In this document: piece by piece, positions 59,062-64,000 of the stretch | How the letters are laid out: the number at the start of each line of letters is the position of its first letter | Position numbering within the stretch: the stretch's first letter is position 1 | Source: Parachryseolinea silvisoli | GTDB lineage: Bacteria > Bacteroidota > Bacteroidia > Cytophagales > Cyclobacteriaceae | Assembly (NCBI RefSeq): GCF_021190955.1 | Contig: NZ_JAIOAO010000003.1 | Coordinates: forward strand, 1,054,001 to 1,118,000 | Direction of reading: 5' to 3' | Length of the DNA: 64,000 nucleotides | Translations under genes and position numbers: made by a program | The notes under the pieces: model-generated | Seen by the model: only the letters and a program-made list of their open reading frames with translations | What the model was told of the DNA's origin: nothing | Database searches by the model: none

Positions 59062-60921
59062 TTACTCCGCGGGGATTGATTCCAGGATCGGTGCCTCGAC
59101 GGTCTTGAGCACCGTATGCTCTGTGTCGTGCTGTTGCTCAAAAATAACAAATTCGTTTTTGCCTTTTTGGAGCCAGCATCCCGGGATGTATAGCGTTTGC
59201 TGCGGTCCGACTTTCCAATAGCGACCGGCATGGTGTCCATTGACAAAGACAATGCCTTTGCCCCAGCCCTGCATGTCGAGGAAAACGTCACCCGGCTGGT
59301 TCGTCTCCAACGTGCCGCGGTAGATGGCAGGCAGCCCCGCCGTAGGCTTCGCAGGCACGTTGTCGGTTACCGGTGCGTGCAGGAAGGGGAGTGAGTACAT
59401 TTTCCAGTCGCCGGTAATCTCGTAGTCGTTGATGCGTACGGGCGCCACGATGCCTTTAGCGCTTTCTGTGATCCTGGCGCCGTAGTTCACGCGACCCATA
59501 TTTTCTACAAGCAGGTCCAGCCGGCCGTTGAATGGAATGTCGACGTTGAGTGTATAGACATTGGCCTGACGGTTCAGTTCGCCCACCTTGCGTCCGTTGA
59601 CATATACCAGTGCATAGTCGCGAAGACCTTCCACACGCAAGGTGCCCTGAATGGGCTGATTAAACTTCTTACTATAAAGCACGTAGCCACTACCTTGATT
59701 CAAATCCTCAAACGACAACGGTGCATGGCTGGTGACTGGTTTAATGCTGTTCTTCCATTCAAAGAAGCTCACGGCTTTTGATAACGCGATGTCCTGTGCT
59801 TTGAGCACGGGCATACGCGCTGGAATTTCGGGTACCGGGTAGGACACGTACTTCTTCATCATGTCCCGTAACGCCATATACTTCGGCGTAGCCCATCCTG
59901 CCTCGCTGATGGGGGCGTCATAATCGTAACTGGTAATGTCGGGTTGGATGTCGTGCTCGTCGTTGTAGTTCGCGCCGGATGTAAAACCAAAATTGGTCCC
60001 GCCGTGCACCATGTAAAGATTGAAGTGCACCTGGTTTTGCAGATACTTCTCCGTTTGCTGCGCGATTGACTCCGTGCCGATACGCACGAACGGTTCTCCC
60101 CAATGGTCGAGCCAACCGGGATAAAATTCAGCTACCATGTACGGTCCCTGGTTCTGATGATATTGGTTAACAGCCTTCTTTAAGTTCTCAATACTGCCCT
60201 CGCCATTGGCCGTTGGCAATACGCCCGGCAAGCTGCCGCCTTCAAATAACCAGGTGCCATCCGAAGTAAAGAAGGGAACGTTAAATCCGGCCTGCTGCAG
60301 GTATTGATAAATAGTTTGGTTATACGCACGATGTTCTGCGAGGGCAATATCCTTGCGTTGCGACACATATGAGCCAAACTCATTTTCAACCTGCACCATG
60401 ATGATCGGGCCACCCTGCGTGATCTGAAGTGATTTCACCTGGCCGGCAAGCTTGTTGATATACTGCCGGCAGGAGTCGAGAAAAGCTTTGTTATTAGTAC
60501 GAATGACGAGGTCTTTGTTTTTCACCAACCACCACGGGTAGCCACCAAACTCCCATTCGGCACAGGCATACGGTCCGGGACGCAAAATTACAAAGAGTCC
60601 TTCCTGTTGTGCGAGCTTAATGAACTCCGTCAGGTTTCGATTCTCAGATTGGAAGTCCCATACGCCGGGTGCGGTGTTGTGATAGTTCCAGAAGACGTAT
60701 GTGGCAATGGTGTTGAGGCCCATCGCTTTTACCATGCGCAGGCGGTGCAGCCAATATTCTTTCGGAATGCGGGCATAGTGTATTTCTCCTGAGTGAATTT
60801 GTACACTCTTGCCGTTATACAAGAATTTGCCGTCGTTAATCTCAAAAGAAGTTGTCTTGCGTTGGGCGTACGTTGTTACCACCAGCACCAACGCTACCAA
60901 ACAACAAAAAAAGCGTGTCAT
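59062..60921 (-). CDS. GH35 beta-galactosidase, secreted
   Basis: The 619-residue protein has a signal peptide ending VVTTYAQ. GH35 motifs are plain: SGEIHYARIPKEYW, RPGPYACAEWEFGG, the acid/base Glu181 in VQVENEFGSY and the nucleophile Glu265 in MVAEFYPGWLDHWG. The C-terminal part has beta domains with GKGIVFVNGHHAGRYW, as in eukaryote-like GH35 enzymes. It removes terminal beta-galactose, which would expose GlcNAc for the GH20 enzyme whose gene follows 21 bases later. It is downstream of the GH29 fucosidase gene in the same operon. Confidence 0.95.
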   Translation of the reverse strand: MTRFFCCLVALVLVVTTYAQRKTTSFEINDGKFLYNGKSVQIHSGEIHYARIPKEYWLHRLRMVKAMGLNTIATYVFWNYHNTAPGVWDFQSENRNLTEFIKLAQQEGLFVILRPGPYACAEWEFGGYPWWLVKNKDLVIRTNNKAFLDSCRQYINKLAGQVKSLQITQGGPIIMVQVENEFGSYVSQRKDIALAEHRAYNQTIYQYLQQAGFNVPFFTSDGTWLFEGGSLPGVLPTANGEGSIENLKKAVNQYHQNQGPYMVAEFYPGWLDHWGEPFVRIGTESIAQQTEKYLQNQVHFNLYMVHGGTNFGFTSGANYNDEHDIQPDITSYDYDAPISEAGWATPKYMALRDMMKKYVSYPVPEIPARMPVLKAQDIALSKAVSFFEWKNSIKPVTSHAPLSFEDLNQGSGYVLYSKKFNQPIQGTLRVEGLRDYALVYVNGRKVGELNRQANVYTLNVDIPFNGRLDLLVENMGRVNYGARITESAKGIVAPVRINDYEITGDWKMYSLPFLHAPVTDNVPAKPTAGLPAIYRGTLETNQPGDVFLDMQGWGKGIVFVNGHHAGRYWKVGPQQTLYIPGCWLQKGKNEFVIFEQQHDTEHTVLKTVEAPILESIPAE

Positions 60922-60960
60922 GAAAAATGTTCGTTCAGTGAAAATAAAAAATTGATAGGA

Positions 60961-62403
60961 TCAGTACAGACCGATCTGTGAGATCAACGGACAGGCTTTT
61001 GCCGCGATGATCTTCACGCGCACCTTCGAGGTCTCCACTGGCTCCAGTTTTACAATACGTTTGTAGCCGATGGTCGTGGCCGATGCCACTTTCTTCCAGG
61101 CATTGTCTTGCCACACTTCGACCTCAAATTGTTCCACCCGTTGTCCCAGCGCGATATACTCTTGTAACAAGATATACTGCACGCGTTGCGGCTTATCCAG
61201 GGTAATTTCCAGATCTGCTGCCGTGACACCGTCATCGGTCGCCCAGTACGTGTCTTTCTGGCCGTCAATGGCCTTGGTCGCGTCATAGGCCTCCGATTCG
61301 CCGCGGTACTGGCTGGCGGTAGCAGTAGCGCCAAGGGCAAGATTATGCGCAAAGGTACTGTCGATCAGGCGACGCCAGCCTTGCAATGACTTCACATCGT
61401 TTTCATGGATCAGACCGCGACCGTCGGGCGGAACATTCAACAGCAGGGTAGAGCCCCGACCGACAGACGAGAGGTAAATTTCGAACAGTCGCTCGGGCGT
61501 TTTGACCAGTGAATCTTCTTTGGTATGGTAGAACCATCCGGGCCGGATCGATACATCCACCTCGGCGGGTATCCACCGTGTGCCTTGCGCATTGCCGGCT
61601 TGCAGTAAGTTTTCGATGTCCGCCTTTCCGGCGTACAACGTATCGGGCGTGATGGAATTCCAGTTGGTCTCGCCGGCTTCGCCGCGCTCGTTACCGACCC
61701 AGCGAATATCCGGACCGGCATCGCTAAAGAACAATATGTTGGGCTCCATCGCACGCACCATGTTGAGTGTGCCCGGCCAGTCGTAGTATTTCTGCCGGTC
61801 TATCTGGCGTTTTTCGTTGGCACCGCCATAGAAGCCGTCGCCGCCGTTGGCGCCGTCAAACCACATTTCAAACACCGGACCGTATTGAGAGAATAGTTCT
61901 TTCAATTGATCGCGGTAATACGTGATGTATTCGGGCTTCCCATAACCCGCATGGTTGCGGTCCCAGGGCGAAGCATAGACACCAAACTTCAAGCCATGTG
62001 CTTTGCAGGCGTCAGATACTTCTTTGACGAGGTCGCCCTTGCCGTCTTTGTATGGGCTGTTTTTGATGGAGTGTTCGGTATAGGCAGATGGCCACAGACA
62101 AAAACCATCGTGATGCTTACATGTAAGAATGACGCCTTTAAAGCCGGCTTCTTTCAATGTACTGATCCATTGATCGGTATTGGCCGATGTCGGCGCAAAG
62201 CGGGCCGGCTGCTCGTCGCCATATCCCCATTCCTTGTCTGTAAAGGTATTGATGGTAAAATGAATAAAGGCGTTGGTTTCCATCTCGTGCCAGGCAAGCT
62301 GCGCAGCGGTGGGAACGGGTGCTACCGGCGCCGGGGGCGTGGCCACGGGCTTCTGGCAGGCCGCCAAAAGCAGTACGAGGAAAAGGCTGAGAATACGGTT
62401 CAT
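60961..62403 (-). CDS. GH29 alpha-L-fucosidase with F5/8-type C domain, lipoprotein
   Basis: The 480-residue protein has a lipoprotein signal ending LLAAC (Cys16). The catalytic barrel (about 35-330) shows FTINTFTDKEWGYGDE, LTCKHHDGFCLWPS, FGVYASPWDRN and the nucleophile Asp183 in FEMWFDGANGG; the pattern is that of the GH29 group related to BT_2192-like enzymes. A galactose-binding-like (F5/8 type C) domain covers about 340-480. It removes alpha-linked fucose. It stands upstream of GH35 and GH20 genes, so the operon could strip fucose, then galactose, then GlcNAc from a complex glycan. Confidence 0.93.
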   Translation of the reverse strand: MNRILSLFLVLLLAACQKPVATPPAPVAPVPTAAQLAWHEMETNAFIHFTINTFTDKEWGYGDEQPARFAPTSANTDQWISTLKEAGFKGVILTCKHHDGFCLWPSAYTEHSIKNSPYKDGKGDLVKEVSDACKAHGLKFGVYASPWDRNHAGYGKPEYITYYRDQLKELFSQYGPVFEMWFDGANGGDGFYGGANEKRQIDRQKYYDWPGTLNMVRAMEPNILFFSDAGPDIRWVGNERGEAGETNWNSITPDTLYAGKADIENLLQAGNAQGTRWIPAEVDVSIRPGWFYHTKEDSLVKTPERLFEIYLSSVGRGSTLLLNVPPDGRGLIHENDVKSLQGWRRLIDSTFAHNLALGATATASQYRGESEAYDATKAIDGQKDTYWATDDGVTAADLEITLDKPQRVQYILLQEYIALGQRVEQFEVEVWQDNAWKKVASATTIGYKRIVKLEPVETSKVRVKIIAAKACPLISQIGLY

Positions 62404-62455
62404 GCGGTAAAAGTAAGTAACGTAAGGAAAGCTTAAAATTCAGTGTACTATTTTA

Positions 62456-64000
62456 TTAGCGTGTGTCCGTGCGTGGTGTAAGTGTGTACAGTGAAGCGTA
62501 GTCGTTATTTCGCGATACAACCAGCCGCTGGCCGCTCTTCTGGAAATGCATCATGGCCAGGTCGCGGATGTCGCCGGTGAGCCACAACGGACGGTCTGGT
62601 GCATACAGCGAAGCCACACCGCGTTCAAACTTGAGCAAGCATCCCATAAACGCGTCGCAGCGTCCAAACTGTGCACGATACGGATAAAAGTTTCCCGCAG
62701 CCAGCACTTCGGCAACGCCGTCGCCATCGAAATCGGCAACGTGGAAATCCTGGATCGACGAGAGCTGGGTCATCGCGGGTAGAGGCTTCAATATCAGTTC
62801 GCCGTTACCGGTATTTTCCAGCCACGACGATGCCAGTGTTTCTGCTTGCAACACGCGCGATGCAGGCAGCCTGTCTGCTCCCACAATATCTTCAATCGTG
62901 GCATCGGCATAGTCGGTATAGCGTATAAACTTCTTGCGCAGTGGTGTGACCTGATCTAATAGCTCGTCACGTGTAGGATGCGGGTAGCGCTTGCCTTGAA
63001 TGTAACTGCACACGATGGGGTCGATGGCACCGTCGCCGTTGATGTCCTGCATAAAACACTCGATGGGCTCTTCCGTAGATGCCTGCAGCGCCATATTCAG
63101 CCCGGCATTGCCCAGCAGAAAGTCGACATCGCCATCGCCGTCCACGTCGGCATCAGTGATTGCACACCACCAGCCCTGGCTGTGCTTAGGATTGGAAATC
63201 TGCGTGGAAGGAGCCAGCGTGCCTTGTCGATTGATAAATATGCTTACGGGCATCCACTCGCCAACCACGATCAGATCGACCCAGCCGTCGCGGTTGATAT
63301 CGGTCCAGCGTGCATCGGTCACCATACCCACACGTGACAAGTCGTGCGCGGCGGTCTCGGTTGCATCGGTAAATTTTACCTGGCCGTTGCGCGTATCGTT
63401 TCGCAGCAGATAGCTTTTCGGAAACAATGGATACTGTTGTGCGGCCAACCGGCCGCCCACAAACAGGTCCAGGTCGCCGTCGTGATCATAGTCGGAGGCA
63501 ATGACGCAACTGCCACTGGTTTGTTCGGAGGGCAGCGCCGTGGGTGTGGCCTGGAATACACCCTTGCCGTCGTTCAGGTATAAACGATCCTGATAAAAAG
63601 GGTCACCACTGGAAAATTCATTGCCGCCGCTGACAAGGTAAAGATCGGTATCGCCGTCGCTATCGGCATCAAAAAAGGTCATGCCCGTGTCTTCATAAGG
63701 CATCGGGCCTTTATCCCAGGGTTGCGGTGGCGCATCGGTCAGGTGGCCGACGTCCGTTCCCAGGTATAGCTTACGCGGTTGGCCGGAGGCGCCGCCGAAG
63801 AACACGTCGTCGTTGCCATCGCCATTCACATCGGCAACAGCCAGTTTTCCACCGAGGCGTGACAGCTGTGCCAGCAGCAGGCGTTGGTATTTAAAATCGA
63901 TGTGTGCATTCTCACGATGTCTGAATCGAAGCCCCGCAGGGGTGGCAACGTCTTTTAACAAGGCTGGACGAGGCATAGCCACGTCGGCATCCACAGGCGC
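62456..64000 (-). CDS. VCBS/FG-GAP repeat protein (ASPIC/UnbV type), 3' part
   Basis: The frame is open to the window edge, so the gene begins beyond 64000; about 514 residues of its C-terminal part are visible. It carries FG-GAP/VCBS-type repeats with calcium-binding lines such as ADVNGDGNDDVFFGG, DADSDGDTDLYLVSGG, DYDHDGDLDLFVGGR, DINRDGWVDLIVVG and DADVDGDGDVDFLLGN. Such proteins form beta propellers on the surface and are common near SusC/SusD loci, where they may bind glycan. It is the first visible gene of the operon with GH29, GH35 and GH20, 52 bases upstream of GH29. Confidence 0.9.
   Translation of the reverse strand, partial: APVDADVAMPRPALLKDVATPAGLRFRHRENAHIDFKYQRLLLAQLSRLGGKLAVADVNGDGNDDVFFGGASGQPRKLYLGTDVGHLTDAPPQPWDKGPMPYEDTGMTFFDADSDGDTDLYLVSGGNEFSSGDPFYQDRLYLNDGKGVFQATPTALPSEQTSGSCVIASDYDHDGDLDLFVGGRLAAQQYPLFPKSYLLRNDTRNGQVKFTDATETAAHDLSRVGMVTDARWTDINRDGWVDLIVVGEWMPVSIFINRQGTLAPSTQISNPKHSQGWWCAITDADVDGDGDVDFLLGNAGLNMALQASTEEPIECFMQDINGDGAIDPIVCSYIQGKRYPHPTRDELLDQVTPLRKKFIRYTDYADATIEDIVGADRLPASRVLQAETLASSWLENTGNGELILKPLPAMTQLSSIQDFHVADFDGDGVAEVLAAGNFYPYRAQFGRCDAFMGCLLKFERGVASLYAPDRPLWLTGDIRDLAMMHFQKSGQRLVVSRNNDYASLYTLTPRTDTR

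Noticed and set aside
1-64000. CRISPR arrays, insertion sequences, integrases, rRNA genes
   Set aside because: No regularly spaced repeats, no transposase or integrase motif and no rRNA seen; the single tRNA has no integrase or attachment-site repeat beside it.

Overview
The window reads as chromosome of a Bacteroidota bacterium, most likely a free-living member of the Cytophagales, at roughly 53% GC. The evidence is SusC/SusD pairs, a hybrid two-component regulator, a Bacteroidota-type promoter (TTG, 19 bases, TATATTTG) in front of a tRNA, many lipoproteins and few Shine-Dalgarno sites. I see no insertion sequence, integrase, phage gene or CRISPR array. Coding density is high and the genes look like ordinary chromosome plus accessory sugar loci.

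Layout. 1-3373: end of an ABC-F ATPase, then an exported GMC oxidoreductase with its small gluconate-dehydrogenase-3-type subunit. 3491-19816: a polysaccharide utilisation locus for beta-1,4-galactan or type I arabinogalactan (hybrid two-component regulator, SusC, SusD, SusE-like binding protein, GH53 endogalactanase, GH2 galactosidase, an unusual GH-A clan enzyme). 19820-25034: minus-strand genes for a gamma-glutamyltranspeptidase-like enzyme, aldo/keto reductase, amidohydrolase and a DUF2911 protein. 25161-27350: DNA-3-methyladenine glycosylase and an OmpA/PD40 protein. 27706-32083: a signalling block with a frameshifted histidine kinase, two response-regulator proteins, and a LytTR/LytS-type pair. 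32204-34776: gamma-glutamyltransferase, TetR regulator and a 55-residue lipoprotein. 34887-38770: two exported TPR-caspase proteins on either side of an outer-membrane barrel protein. 38883-38956: tRNA-Asp. 39167-41380: GH89 alpha-N-acetylglucosaminidase. 41465-45900: a four-gene operon of CHASE8 kinase, response regulator, TonB-dependent receptor and YfiR-family protein. 46206-50011: sodium/solute symporter, myo-inositol oxygenase and a LacI regulator with a clear operator. 50065-51945: GNAT, RidA-like and Crp/Fnr-like genes. 52403-56556: an orphan lipoprotein and two ankyrin proteins. 56710-64000: a minus-strand operon of VCBS-repeat protein, GH29 fucosidase, GH35 galactosidase and GH20 hexosaminidase.

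How they work together. The first sugar locus senses a galactan oligosaccharide through the hybrid regulator, imports it through SusCD and trims it with GH53 and GH2. The second set (GH20, GH29, GH35, with GH89 apart) would remove terminal GlcNAc, fucose and galactose from complex glycans. The symporter, oxygenase and LacI gene form a compact myo-inositol unit.

Most worth a second look: the YfiR/TonB receptor/CHASE8 kinase operon, which looks like a YfiBNR-type envelope sensor wired to a phosphorelay; the exported caspase pair around a barrel protein; the kinase split by a single missing base and lacking most of its sensor; a small lipoprotein under 60 codons; and tandem intrinsic terminators at 52072-52146 with no gene upstream on that strand. 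Functions are assigned from motifs and family knowledge only; no database search was run.
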